Source: Nitrincola salilacus
Lineage (GTDB): Bacteria; Pseudomonadota; Gammaproteobacteria; Pseudomonadales; Balneatricaceae
DNA length: 64,000 nucleotides
Assembly: GCF_046271865.1 (NCBI RefSeq)
Contig: NZ_CP176580.1
Location: 1,302,001 to 1,366,000, forward strand
Direction of reading: 5' to 3'
A program made the position numbers and the translations under genes. The notes under the pieces are model-generated. The model made no database searches, was not told where the DNA came from, and saw only the letters and a list, made by a program, of their open reading frames with translations. Shown one piece after another: positions 50,633 to 59,057 of the stretch. How positions within the stretch are numbered: the first letter of the stretch is position 1; each line of letters opens with the position of its first letter.

Positions 50633-51820
50633 ATGGATTACCACGCTTACCGTCACGCCTTGGCCCATCATTTAGAGGGCAGTGAACTGCCTTTTCCCAC
50701 CGATGAGTTATATCACCGATTGGTACGTACCCGATCTCTGATGATAGAAAATGGACGCGATGCCCTGCTGCTGACCGACCCTGCCGATATTTTTTACCTG
50801 ACTGGCTATCACACTTTTGAGGTGTCTGTGCATACCGCGCTGGTGGTTACCGCTGAGCGGATAGTTCTGCAGGTACCGTCGATAGAGACCGGCCCGGCCG
50901 TTGTTACAGCAAGGGTAGACGAAATAATCGGCTACCGCTGGGAAGATCTCAACGAAGTCATCGAACCACTGTTGGCCTTGCTGTCACCCTACCAGTATAT
51001 AGGCCTGGATGTGTGTTCTGCCGGTTTGCGGAACGCCATCATTCAACCTCTGTTAAATCGTCTGGGTAAAGCACGTTTTCATGATGATGGTGGTGTATTG
51101 CTGGATAGTCAGCGTCTGGTCAAGAGCGAAGCTGAGCTGAGCTACCTGCGCGAGAGTGCACGTATCACTTCGATCGGGCTACGAGCTGCCGAGGCCATCA
51201 TTGAACCCGGTGTCACCGACAACGCTGTGGCTGCAGAGGGCGCCCGGGCCATGCTTGCCGCTGGCAGCGAGTTCATGAGCCTGCAGCCGATTGTCACCAG
51301 TGGTCAGCGCATCAGCGTGATCCACGTTAATCATAAACGCACTCATATTGAGGCTGGAGACCCGGTCTTTCTTGAATTTGGCTCAGCCTATCACCGCTAT
51401 ACGGCACCGATGATGCGTACCGCAGTAGCGGGCAGAGCCACGGCGGAAATGCATGAAATCGCAGAAGCGTGTCGCACCATCTATGCAGCCCTGAAAGAAA
51501 CGATGCATCCGGGTAACACCTTTGATGATGCGGCACAGGCTGCCGAAGCAGCGCTGGCGCCGTATGCGGATCGCGTGTTTTTCTCAGGCGTGTTCGGCTA
51601 CTCGGTGGGCGCACAATTTCCACCCAGCTGGGTGGAAGGCACTGGCTATATTGCCCGTGGCCTCAAACACCGCTTCGAGGAAAACATGGTATTCCACCTC
51701 CCTCTGTGCCTGCGCCTGCCTGGGGTATGGGGTGTCGGCCTCAGTGACACTGTGCAGGTTACAGCCAAGGGTGGAGTAGCCATCACAGACAATGATTGGC
51801 AGATCAACGAGCGTGGTTGA
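50633..51820 (+). CDS. M24-fold hydrolase of the metal-free creatinase/ectoine hydrolase type
   Basis: The 395-residue protein has a creatinase-N domain (DALLLTDPADIFYLTGYHTF) and an M24 'pita-bread' domain. The five metal ligands of true aminopeptidases (Asp, Asp, His, Glu, Glu) are all replaced. The first site reads FLEFGSAYHRYTAPMMRT, the second keeps no His (GVFGYSVGAQF), and the last Glu positions are L and S. Creatinase and ectoine hydrolase DoeA also act without metal, so a C-N hydrolase for a small amide, such as an ectoine-like one, is inferred. No ectoine genes are nearby. GGAGA before 50633 sets the start. Confidence 0.8.
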   Translation: MDYHAYRHALAHHLEGSELPFPTDELYHRLVRTRSLMIENGRDALLLTDPADIFYLTGYHTFEVSVHTALVVTAERIVLQVPSIETGPAVVTARVDEIIGYRWEDLNEVIEPLLALLSPYQYIGLDVCSAGLRNAIIQPLLNRLGKARFHDDGGVLLDSQRLVKSEAELSYLRESARITSIGLRAAEAIIEPGVTDNAVAAEGARAMLAAGSEFMSLQPIVTSGQRISVIHVNHKRTHIEAGDPVFLEFGSAYHRYTAPMMRTAVAGRATAEMHEIAEACRTIYAALKETMHPGNTFDDAAQAAEAALAPYADRVFFSGVFGYSVGAQFPPSWVEGTGYIARGLKHRFEENMVFHLPLCLRLPGVWGVGLSDTVQVTAKGGVAITDNDWQINERG

Positions 51821-51927
51821 CTGACTGCCCGATCTCCCTCGATTGCCAGGAGTCTTGGCTGAAACTGGCTTATCCCAGATAATTTTCTGATACTGTCAGT
51901 CATCACAAGACTAAAAAGGAGATCATT

Positions 51928-52134
51928 ATGTCTGCACATGTTTATAAACTTATCGAAGTGGCCGGTTCTTCGACAGTCGGTACGGATGATGCGATCCGTT
52001 GCGCCATTGCCAAGGCTGCGGAAAGCGTCAAACATATGGATTGGTATGAGGTGATTGAAAATCGTGGTCATATCGTGGATGGAAAAGTGGCACATTTTCA
52101 GGTGGTGGTTAAAATCGGGTTCCGACTCGAATAA
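51928..52134 (+). CDS. Dodecin flavin-storage protein
   Basis: This is a 68-residue dodecin. It has the full single-domain pattern HVYKLIEVAGSSTVGTDDAI, MDWYEVIENRGHIVDGKVAH and VVVKIGFRLE, including the aromatic residue (Trp) that stacks on flavin. Dodecins form 12-mers that hold FMN or riboflavin dimers and limit free flavin. A strong site (AAGGAG, 6 bp before ATG) suggests good expression. It is 108 bp after the M24 gene. Confidence 0.92.
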   Translation: MSAHVYKLIEVAGSSTVGTDDAIRCAIAKAAESVKHMDWYEVIENRGHIVDGKVAHFQVVVKIGFRLE

Positions 52135-52148
52135 GGATTACCAGCTGC

Positions 52149-53060
52149 ATGTACCGACATCTGCCTTCACTCAATCTGCTGCGCTCCTTCGAAGCGGCCG
52201 GGCGGTTACTCAGCTTCAAAAAAGCGAGTGAGGAGTTGCATGTCACACCTTCCGCGATCAGCCATCAGGTCAAGGAGCTTGAGGAGCATCTGGATGTCCG
52301 GCTCTTTGTTCGGCTGAATCGTGGACTGGAGCTGACTGCGAAAGGGGAGAGTTATCTGCAAGAGGTATCTCGGGCACTGCAGATCCTGTCAGTCGCGACC
52401 CGGGATCTGCGTCCTGCCCGGCTCAAGTCATTACGGATCAGCAGTATCCCCTCATTGGATTCGGATGTGATTGCACCGCGTCTGCATCAGTTGCAGAACT
52501 TGATTCCGGGCATCGGCATCAAGGTGATAGGTGAAGCGCGAGTGCTGGATATGGAGGCGGCTCAAGTGGATGTGGCCATTCGCTTCAAGCGCGATCCGGT
52601 AGTCGCCTCGGATATGAGGCTGATGGATCTGTATGCCACACCTGTCTGTCGGCCAGCGCTGGCTGAGCAGATCCGCCTGTCTCCTGAAACGCTTCTTGAA
52701 CAACCCAGCTACCGCTCTATCGGTGATGATCTGTGTTGGTCACAATGGTTTGCTCAGCAGGGATGGCAGGCACCGGAGTCGGAATCCTCAACGCAATTTA
52801 ATGCCAATCGCAGCGCATTGAATGCGGTCAGGCAGGGCGACGGTGTCTGTATGGGCTATTTGCCACTGGTCGTGGACTGGCTTGAGCGTGGGACGCTGGT
52901 CGCTCCTTTTCCTGACCGTCGTATTCTGTTCGGGACCATCTATGCGGTGGTTCGGCCCTCTGTTGCCGGATACCCAGAGGTTCAGCAACTGGTAAGTTGG
53001 CTCAAGGGACTGTTGGCTGAATACGAAAGCCGCTACGAAGCCTATATGAAAACCTTGTAA
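52149..53060 (+). CDS. LysR-family regulator, GcvA-like
   Basis: This is a 303-residue LysR protein of the GcvA/AmpR subgroup. The winged helix includes RSFEAAGRLLSFKKASEELH and VTPSAISHQVKELEEHLDVR, and an effector domain of normal size follows. It starts 14 bp after dodecin on the same strand. The first gene it could act on is the upstream M24-dodecin group or its own operon; no partner gene diverges from it. Confidence 0.92.
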   Translation: MYRHLPSLNLLRSFEAAGRLLSFKKASEELHVTPSAISHQVKELEEHLDVRLFVRLNRGLELTAKGESYLQEVSRALQILSVATRDLRPARLKSLRISSIPSLDSDVIAPRLHQLQNLIPGIGIKVIGEARVLDMEAAQVDVAIRFKRDPVVASDMRLMDLYATPVCRPALAEQIRLSPETLLEQPSYRSIGDDLCWSQWFAQQGWQAPESESSTQFNANRSALNAVRQGDGVCMGYLPLVVDWLERGTLVAPFPDRRILFGTIYAVVRPSVAGYPEVQQLVSWLKGLLAEYESRYEAYMKTL

Positions 53061-53260
53061 GAACCTTCAGCCCTTCAAAACTATGTTGCCTTAAAAACTA
53101 TGGTTACTGTATCAGGTGAATTTTACTCATCTGATATCTTGAATAGCTCGTTTGTCACAGGGCTCTGCTATTACGTAATCTGCCATGAAGAGAGCATTCA
53201 GGATAACCGTTAGACACAGTTATTGGTTGAGTGCTGCAGTATCAGACAGGAGAGGGCGTG

Positions 53261-54172
53261 ATGGTTAAAATCAGTTCCAGAACATTGATGGCGCGAGACG
53301 GTTATCCATTGGCTGTGCGTTGGTTTGAACCTGCCGAGTCGGATGCGAAGATTACACTTCTGATCGGCTCGGCAACTGCTGCTCCACAGACCTACTATGA
53401 TCACTTTGCAACCTTCCTGGCGCGTCAGAAGATCAGAGTGGTGACGTTTGACTACAGAACGATTGCCGCCAGCCATCATACCGAGTGGGCAGGGGATGAT
53501 CCCACGATGCTGGACTGGGGAAGTCTGGATCTGGCATCACTGATTGATTGGGTCAGTGATGCATGGCCACAGACCTCTTTGCTTTATCTCGGGCATTCGA
53601 TAGGTGGGCAGTTACTGGGGTTGACCGATAATCATCATAAGGTCAGTGGTGCCCTGATGGTGGCCTCGCAAAATGGCTACTGGAAAAACTGGCCGACAAT
53701 CAACCGCTGGCGTCGTTGGCTGGACTGGTATCTGCTCGTGCCGCTGACTTTGCGAATTTATGGTCGCTTACCCAGCTTTCTGATCGGTGGAGACGGGCTG
53801 TCCGGCTCAGTAGCTCGGGAGTGGAGCCGCTGGTGTCGCCATCCGCAGTTTATTCATGATCAGGAGGGTAATGTTTTCCAACATAAATTCGCGGAAGTGA
53901 AAACGCCGATGGAGCTCTGGGCCTTCTCGGATGATCTCAGGTTTGCACCGGAACCGGCTGTACATGCGCTGGCCAGATATTATGCGAATGCACCGACGCA
54001 GGTGCGCCTGATGACGCCTGAGGAGTTTGAGATGTCAGCAATAGGCCATTTCGGTTTTTTCCGGCGCACAGTAGCGAGGCCCTTGTGGGATCAGGTGGTT
54101 GAGTGGCTGGAACCGCATCAGATCTCCATGATCATGGAAGAGGAGCCGACATTTCAATCAAAAAGCGCGTAA
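53261..54172 (+). CDS. Alpha/beta hydrolase (serine hydrolase)
   Basis: The 303-residue cytoplasmic protein has the alpha/beta hydrolase fold with the nucleophile elbow LYLGHSIGGQLLG (Ser near residue 116) and a C-terminal IGHFGFFRR with the likely catalytic His. AGGAGAGGG before the ATG sets the start. It overlaps the downstream end of the convergent sensor kinase gene (54132) by about 40 bp. The family is related to poorly known alpha/beta hydrolases and BAAT/Abhydrolase-like proteins; the substrate is unknown. Confidence 0.85.
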   Translation: MVKISSRTLMARDGYPLAVRWFEPAESDAKITLLIGSATAAPQTYYDHFATFLARQKIRVVTFDYRTIAASHHTEWAGDDPTMLDWGSLDLASLIDWVSDAWPQTSLLYLGHSIGGQLLGLTDNHHKVSGALMVASQNGYWKNWPTINRWRRWLDWYLLVPLTLRIYGRLPSFLIGGDGLSGSVAREWSRWCRHPQFIHDQEGNVFQHKFAEVKTPMELWAFSDDLRFAPEPAVHALARYYANAPTQVRLMTPEEFEMSAIGHFGFFRRTVARPLWDQVVEWLEPHQISMIMEEEPTFQSKSA

Positions 54173-55487
54173 CACCGCTTGTCGAAGTCACGCTTATCTG
54201 GCCGCCATGCGCAGTGATGATGGCGCGCGTGATGGCCAGCCCCAGCCCTGAATGTTCTGTTGCAGTATCTCGGGCTGGATGGGCACGATAAAAGCGATCA
54301 AAAAGATAGGGAAGGTGTTCTTCGGGTATCTCTTCACCCTGATTCTCGACAGCAACCCGAACGCTATCTCTATGGGTAGTTATAATCAGCTTAATGTCAG
54401 AATCGGGTGTTGCATGGCGTATGGCATTGGATAAGAGATTGGACAGAGCGCGAGTCAGCATGACTCGATCTCCTGCTACCTCTGCTGTGCCTTCAACGCT
54501 GATCTCTACTGATGACTCTGCCGCCAGTGGTTCGAAGAATTCAATTATGCGCCTGATTTCAGTTGAGAGGTTGATTGTCTCGCGCAAGGGAATGATCAGA
54601 CCATTGTCCGCCTTGGCAATAAACAGCATGTCTGAAATCATGCGCGCCAGTTTCTCATACTCCTCCAGATTGGAACCCAGCAGATCGCGGTACTCTTCCG
54701 GTGTGCGTGCGCGAGACAGGGCAACCTCGGTCTGTATCATCAGATTATTCACCGGTGTGCGCAGCTCATGCGCAATATCGGATGAAAAATTGGACAGGCG
54801 CTGAAAGGAGTTTTCCAGTCTCTCAAGCATCGCATTGAGCGATTGTGTCAGGGGTAACAGCTCTGCCGGAACTTGCTCTAATGGCAGGCGCTCATCCAGT
54901 CTGACCGCGGATACCTTGGTTGCCAGTGCCGTCACTTTACGCAGTGGCGCGAGTCCCTGTCGGGCGGCAAACCATGCCAGTACAGTCATGATCAGGAAAA
55001 AGAAAACGACGAAGCTCCATACCAAACGATTGAAATAGTTCAGGAACTCATCATGGTGGGTGATATTCAGATCGATGGTGAGAGCGATGTGGCTATCCGG
55101 CAATGTAGCTGGAATCTGCGCCGTAGGAAATATGCCACTGAGTCGTCTGAAACTGTGCCCGTCTTGCTGCCAGGTTGTCAGCTCCGGCGCGGTGGATCTA
55201 TCGGGTGTGTCTGTCTGTGAGCTTGAACGGATGGCAGAGACCATCACATGATGAGTCTGCAGGGTGTTGAGCTGGGTCAGCAGGTGATCCAACGCATCCG
55301 GGGTCTGAGCGGTTGCCAGTTGTTGCTTGATAAACCCCAGACGGCTATTTAACTCGGTCGTGTCCTGTTCGATAAAGTGTCGATCAATGGCCAGTGACAG
55401 CAGCCAACCCGACAGCAGCAATACCAGAGTAGCGGCGGTGGTAAAGAGTAATACCAGGCGAACGGTGAGAGATATCGGTTTTATCAT
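54132..55487 (-). CDS. copS: Heavy-metal sensor histidine kinase (CopS/CusS-like)
   Basis: The 451-residue kinase has an N-terminal helix (residues 7-29), a periplasmic sensor of about 130 residues, and a second helix (about 163-183). HAMP is next, followed by a HisKA domain with the phospho-acceptor His in DIAHELRTPVNNL and an HATPase with the N, G1 and G2 boxes (LSNLLSNAIRHA, HSGLGLAITRAI). It follows the response regulator gene by one base. Neighbouring copper genes support copper sensing at the periplasm. Confidence 0.92.
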   Translation of the reverse strand: MIKPISLTVRLVLLFTTAATLVLLLSGWLLSLAIDRHFIEQDTTELNSRLGFIKQQLATAQTPDALDHLLTQLNTLQTHHVMVSAIRSSSQTDTPDRSTAPELTTWQQDGHSFRRLSGIFPTAQIPATLPDSHIALTIDLNITHHDEFLNYFNRLVWSFVVFFFLIMTVLAWFAARQGLAPLRKVTALATKVSAVRLDERLPLEQVPAELLPLTQSLNAMLERLENSFQRLSNFSSDIAHELRTPVNNLMIQTEVALSRARTPEEYRDLLGSNLEEYEKLARMISDMLFIAKADNGLIIPLRETINLSTEIRRIIEFFEPLAAESSVEISVEGTAEVAGDRVMLTRALSNLLSNAIRHATPDSDIKLIITTHRDSVRVAVENQGEEIPEEHLPYLFDRFYRAHPARDTATEHSGLGLAITRAIITAHGGQISVTSTSGVTRFLIEMSAPLP

Positions 55488-55488
55488 G

Positions 55489-56172
55489 CTATTGATTCGC
55501 GTCAGGGTCTTCCAGCACATAACCCATGCCACGGACATTGCGGATCAGTCTGGGAGAAAAAGGGTCATCCACCTTGGCACGCAGACGTCGCACGGCGACC
55601 TCAACGACATTAGTGTCACTATCGAAGTTCATATCCCAGACCAGTGAGGCGATCAGTGATCGTGGCAGAATCTCCTCCTGTCGACGCAGCAGCAGTTCAA
55701 GCAGAGCAAACTCTTTTGGTGTGAGAGTAATACGCTGCCCGGCGCGATGAACGCGGCGGCGCAACAGGTCCATTTCAAGATCACCTGCTTTCAATATTTC
55801 GACCACAGGTGCCTTGCTGCGACGAGACAATGCCCGTACACGAGCGAGCAATTCAGAGAAAGCGAAGGGCTTGATCAGGTAGTCATCAGCACCCAGCTCC
55901 AGCCCCTGCACGCGATCCTCTACCTGATCACGTGCAGTCAGGAACAGAACCGGCATGTCGTGACCAGCTCGACGTATTGTTTCCAGCACTTTCCAGCCGT
56001 TCATGCCGGGCAGCATGACATCCAGTATCACCAGGTCATACTCCCCCTCCAGTGCCATGTGCAGGCCATCGGGTCCATTTCGGGCAAGATCTGTGATAAA
56101 GCCCGCTTCGATCATGCCTTGCAGGAGGTAGTCGCCGGTTTTGGGTTCGTCTTCAACGATCAGTATACGCAT
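55489..56172 (-). CDS. copR: Response regulator, CopR/CusR-like
   Basis: The 227-residue OmpR-type regulator has a receiver domain with the phosphorylated Asp in VILDVMLPGMNGW, a linker with SRRSKAPVVE, and a winged-helix domain (TLTPKEFALLELLLRRQEE, DSDTNVVEVAVRRLRAKVD). It belongs with copper and silver regulators. The ATG at 56172 (MRILIVEDEP) was preferred to a start 36 bp upstream. It is 52 bp from a palindrome, ATTACA-N4-TGTAAT, that is the likely operator for this and the divergent oxidase-like operon. Confidence 0.93.
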   Translation of the reverse strand: MRILIVEDEPKTGDYLLQGMIEAGFITDLARNGPDGLHMALEGEYDLVILDVMLPGMNGWKVLETIRRAGHDMPVLFLTARDQVEDRVQGLELGADDYLIKPFAFSELLARVRALSRRSKAPVVEILKAGDLEMDLLRRRVHRAGQRITLTPKEFALLELLLRRQEEILPRSLIASLVWDMNFDSDTNVVEVAVRRLRAKVDDPFSPRLIRNVRGMGYVLEDPDANQ

Positions 56173-56223
56173 GCCTTGTATTCTCAGGGGCCAGCGCAAG
56201 ACACGCAAGCAGTTAAGTGAAAG

Positions 56224-56239
56224 ATTACAAAGTTGTAAT
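56224..56239. promoter_or_regulatory. Copper-regulator operator, site 1
   Basis: The palindrome ATTACAAAGTTGTAAT (ATTACA-N4-TGTAAT) lies between copR and the oxidase-like operon. A candidate -10 (TATACT, 56273-56278) starts after exactly 33 nt and a good -35 is missing, which fits activator dependence. It resembles CusR-type boxes in overall form. Confidence 0.75.
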
Positions 56240-56374
56240 GCAGCGGTAAAAGTTCAGTCGGTATCTGCCCCCTATACTCGGTCAGGTAGTGAGACTGTTA
56301 ACGAAATGCACTGACAAGGGCGCTCTTACACAAAGCTCTTATAAAGAGCCTCTACAGAGCGCAGGGGATACAGC

Positions 56375-57094
56375 ATGGCTTCAGATAAACACTTTACAAC
56401 GCGTCGTGGATTTATAGCGGCGATGGGGTTTGGCGGCGTCAGCCTTTATGGTTTGTGGGCTGCCTATGGCGCAGCACCTGGTCCACTCGCACTGCTTGGA
56501 ATGGGACAGCATGGGAATCATGTAGAAGGGGAGGCAGGTCACGCAGCTCATAAAGGGCATGGTGCAGCAAGTGGACCGGGTGTGGAGGAGTTCAATCGCC
56601 TGAACGCAACCTTCATGGAGCACTATCGTCTGCCGGACGGCACGGTTCATCCGCGCCAAATGGCGCTGATGCCTGGAGCTGCTGAGGGCGTGATCGATCA
56701 CGGTGCTATGGATCAAGGTGCTATGGATCAAGGTGCTATGGATCACAGCACGATGGCTCATGGCAGTATGGCTCACAATGCCATTGAGCAGGAATCAACT
56801 GCTCCGCAGCAGGAGGTGCTGGATGTCTATCTGGCCGCTGGCATGTGGTATTACCAGCCGAACAAGTTACGTCTGGATGTCGGGCAACCCTATCGATTCA
56901 GAATGATGGCAGTGGATGTCTCCCATGGTGCGTCAATTCAGTTCGGCCAGGGTGGTCGGATTGTGCGTCTGCGTCCAGGTCGTTTAACCGAAATGGCGAT
57001 CACGTTTAATGAACCGGGTAAATATCTGGTGTATTGCACTGTCTTTTGTGGGGCTGCGCACGATGTGATGCAGGCTACTCTGGAGGTTGTATGA
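56375..57094 (+). CDS. Cytochrome oxidase subunit II-like CuA protein with His/Met-rich repeats
   Basis: The 239-residue protein starts with a twin-arginine-like motif (TRRGFIAAM) and one hydrophobic helix (about 12-34). Next is a His/Gly-rich segment and six pentapeptide repeats (GVIDH, GAMDQ, GAMDQ, GAMDH, STMAH, GSMAH). The C-terminal cupredoxin domain keeps the CuA ligands: His184, Cys221, Cys225, His229 and Met232 (VSHGAS, YCTVFCGAAHDVM). It is a small subunit II of the ba3 type. Its start codon region follows a regulatory palindrome, and its end overlaps the subunit I-like gene by 4 bp. The repeat could bind Cu+ and hand it on. Confidence 0.85.
   Translation: MASDKHFTTRRGFIAAMGFGGVSLYGLWAAYGAAPGPLALLGMGQHGNHVEGEAGHAAHKGHGAASGPGVEEFNRLNATFMEHYRLPDGTVHPRQMALMPGAAEGVIDHGAMDQGAMDQGAMDHSTMAHGSMAHNAIEQESTAPQQEVLDVYLAAGMWYYQPNKLRLDVGQPYRFRMMAVDVSHGASIQFGQGGRIVRLRPGRLTEMAITFNEPGKYLVYCTVFCGAAHDVMQATLEVV
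56687..56776. repeat. Six in-frame 15-bp repeats coding a His/Met-rich segment
   Basis: Six 15-bp units run from 56687 to 56776. Units two to four are almost identical (GGTGCTATGGATCAA). They encode pentapeptides with Met and His at regular places and sit just before the CuA domain. Near-identity of the central units suggests recent expansion by slippage. Confidence 0.85.
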
Positions 57095-58770
57095 ATAATA
57101 CCTGTATAGATCGATATACAGATCGATATACCGATCGATTTGCTGCACTGGCGATGTCTGACCGGCGTTTACTTGCCCTCATGAGCGCTGCCTCTCTGGT
57201 TATATTGGTGCTCGGAATTATGGGTGGGCTAATGACGGCGCTGGCCCGAGGAGGCTTTATCGATATCCTGAACACCACGGGCTATCGTTGGCTGACACTG
57301 CATGGTGTCAGTATCTTCTTTTACTGGTTATTCATCGCGCAGGCTGCTCTGCTGCTGGGCTTCGCAGCCATTGAGCGGGGCAGAGGACTGGTTCTTAAAG
57401 CGCTCGCCTGGTTTGGTTTTGTCACGATTCTGGTGGGTTTTGGCTTGAGTATGGTCGGAATTCAGCAAGGAATGCCGCTTCTTTATGACGGCGCACCGCA
57501 GTTGGCCAGACATGCACCGCGAGACTTGCTGGTATTCAATCTGGGCTATCTGTTGCTGGGGCTGGGCTTGATGGTATTGCCTCTTTCAGCCATTGCCACA
57601 CTGATCGAACCGCGTCGCGCCGGGCGTCAGGAGCAACTGTCAGCCGTCGGTTTTGCACTGTTCACCTGGGCAGGTTTTCTGATAGTCAGCGGTTTTGCCG
57701 CTATCTACACGTTTTTGCCGGGCACGCTCTGGGCCTTGGGTCTGGGTGATTTTCCAGTTAATCATGGTACCAACTGGCATATTGTTTTCCACAATATGCA
57801 TTACCTGCCACTGATGGCAACGGTGATTCTCTGGTATATCCTGATCCATGCGCTGACAGGTGTGAAATCGGTGTTTGGTGAGCGTTTTTCCAAAATCGTG
57901 TTTGCACTGTATCTGGTTTTCGTGCCCCCGACATCGCTCTATCATATGTTTCTTGAGCCGGACCTTCCTGAAATCGTGCGTGTGGTCGGTTCGCTACTGT
58001 CCCTGTTTGTCAGTGTCCCGACCCTGACCGCCTTTTTGATTATTGTCGCCTCACTGGAGGTGTATGCGCGCAGTCAGGGCGGGCGAGGACTGTTTGGCTG
58101 GATACGTTTGCTACCCTGGCGTAATCCATCGATGTCTGCGATTGCCGTGGCGGTGCTCAGCATGGGGTTGGGAATCACCTTTGCGTTCGTTCTGATACAG
58201 GAGCAGTTAGCACCTCTGCTGTCTGATACCTTTTTTGTACCAGGCTACTTTCACTTCTTCACGGTTGGCACCGTCAGCCTGACCTTGCTGGCTGCGTTGC
58301 AGGTGATGCTGCCGGGGCTGGGGGGCAGAGCGGCCTGGCGTCCGGAACTGATGCGATTACTGCCCTGGTTGGCGTTTATCGGTCTGTTGCTGTTTGGTGG
58401 TGCAGGTGTCGCAGCGGGCTATCTGGGTGTACCACGCAGAGTGATGGATATGGCTTATCAGGGCCAGGCCCCGGAGATGTGGCAGATCTTGATGGCTACA
58501 GTAGCAATTGGCGGTAGCATTATGGCACTTGCCCTGATCTTATTTGCAGTGGGTGTTGCGGTCTCGCTGTTGCCGCGCCGTCAGCCACTGTCAGAGCAGG
58601 CTGGCTTAACCGTGGACTGGAGCCACCATGTGGTGAGCCCAGGGCTACGCGCCGTGACAGGGCCTTTATCAGTGCTGGTGATTGTGTTGGCCATGTATGG
58701 TTTTACCATCATCGGTTTTGAAATAATGCAAGCATTACCCGCTACCACCTCCGGTGGCGGTGGCCATTGA
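57091..58770 (+). CDS. Degenerate heme-copper oxidase subunit I, ba3-like
   Basis: The 559-residue protein has about 13 helices and aligns with the ba3 subunit I of Thermus over the whole core, including GGRGLFGWIRLLPWRNPS. Both low-spin heme ligands are kept (His71 in LTLHGVS, His388 in GYFHFF). The active site is altered: the proximal His of the high-spin heme is Tyr386 (GYFH for GHFH) and one CuB His is Tyr284 (LYHMF for FHHQF). His285, His234 and the cross-link-type Tyr238 (HNMHY) remain. It is translationally coupled to the CuA subunit. It can hardly be a normal O2 reductase; an altered reaction or electron-transfer/metal role is inferred. Confidence 0.83.
   Translation: MNNTCIDRYTDRYTDRFAALAMSDRRLLALMSAASLVILVLGIMGGLMTALARGGFIDILNTTGYRWLTLHGVSIFFYWLFIAQAALLLGFAAIERGRGLVLKALAWFGFVTILVGFGLSMVGIQQGMPLLYDGAPQLARHAPRDLLVFNLGYLLLGLGLMVLPLSAIATLIEPRRAGRQEQLSAVGFALFTWAGFLIVSGFAAIYTFLPGTLWALGLGDFPVNHGTNWHIVFHNMHYLPLMATVILWYILIHALTGVKSVFGERFSKIVFALYLVFVPPTSLYHMFLEPDLPEIVRVVGSLLSLFVSVPTLTAFLIIVASLEVYARSQGGRGLFGWIRLLPWRNPSMSAIAVAVLSMGLGITFAFVLIQEQLAPLLSDTFFVPGYFHFFTVGTVSLTLLAALQVMLPGLGGRAAWRPELMRLLPWLAFIGLLLFGGAGVAAGYLGVPRRVMDMAYQGQAPEMWQILMATVAIGGSIMALALILFAVGVAVSLLPRRQPLSEQAGLTVDWSHHVVSPGLRAVTGPLSVLVIVLAMYGFTIIGFEIMQALPATTSGGGGH
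57109..57140. repeat. 12-bp tandem repeat at the start of the subunit I-like gene
   Basis: Two full 12-bp units (GATCGATATACA, GATCGATATACC) and a partial third unit encode DRYT-DRYT-DRF right after the start. They lie before the first helix and keep the frame. Confidence 0.8.
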
Positions 58771-58779
58771 CAGGAGTAT

Positions 58780-58989
58780 ATGACAATGAATGAAGATTTC
58801 TGGCTCATCGTCCCGATTGTTGCTGTCTGGGCTCTGCTTGCGCTGGCCTATGCTCTGGCTCCCTGGGGGGACATGATCGGTTATGCCTGGGTATGGGGAT
58901 TTGGCTCACTGCTGTTTACGGTACTGGCTGCGCTGCTGGTAGCGAGGCCGATGGCTGCAGCAGACGCTGGATTGAAAGCAGATCAGTAG
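58780..58989 (+). CDS. Small membrane protein of the oxidase-like operon
   Basis: The 69-residue protein has two hydrophobic stretches, about 8-27 (LIVPIVAVWALLALAYALAP) and 34-55, with no known family. It starts 9 bp after the subunit I-like stop with GGAG before the ATG (58780; a second ATG at 58786 is possible). Its place and size fit a small oxidase subunit or assembly factor such as subunit IIa or IV in ba3 enzymes, but no specific motif proves it. Confidence 0.65.
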   Translation: MTMNEDFWLIVPIVAVWALLALAYALAPWGDMIGYAWVWGFGSLLFTVLAALLVARPMAAADAGLKADQ

Positions 58990-59057
58990 AGATCATGGCT
59001 GCCTGATTGTCGACAGGTGTATAGTATTCAGTAATACCGAGATCAAGAGGAATTTAT

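Noticed and set aside
50633..51820. Ectoine hydrolase (DoeA) as a firm name
   Set aside because: The metal-free M24 pattern fits, but no ectoine deacetylase or transaminase gene lies nearby, so only the class is given.
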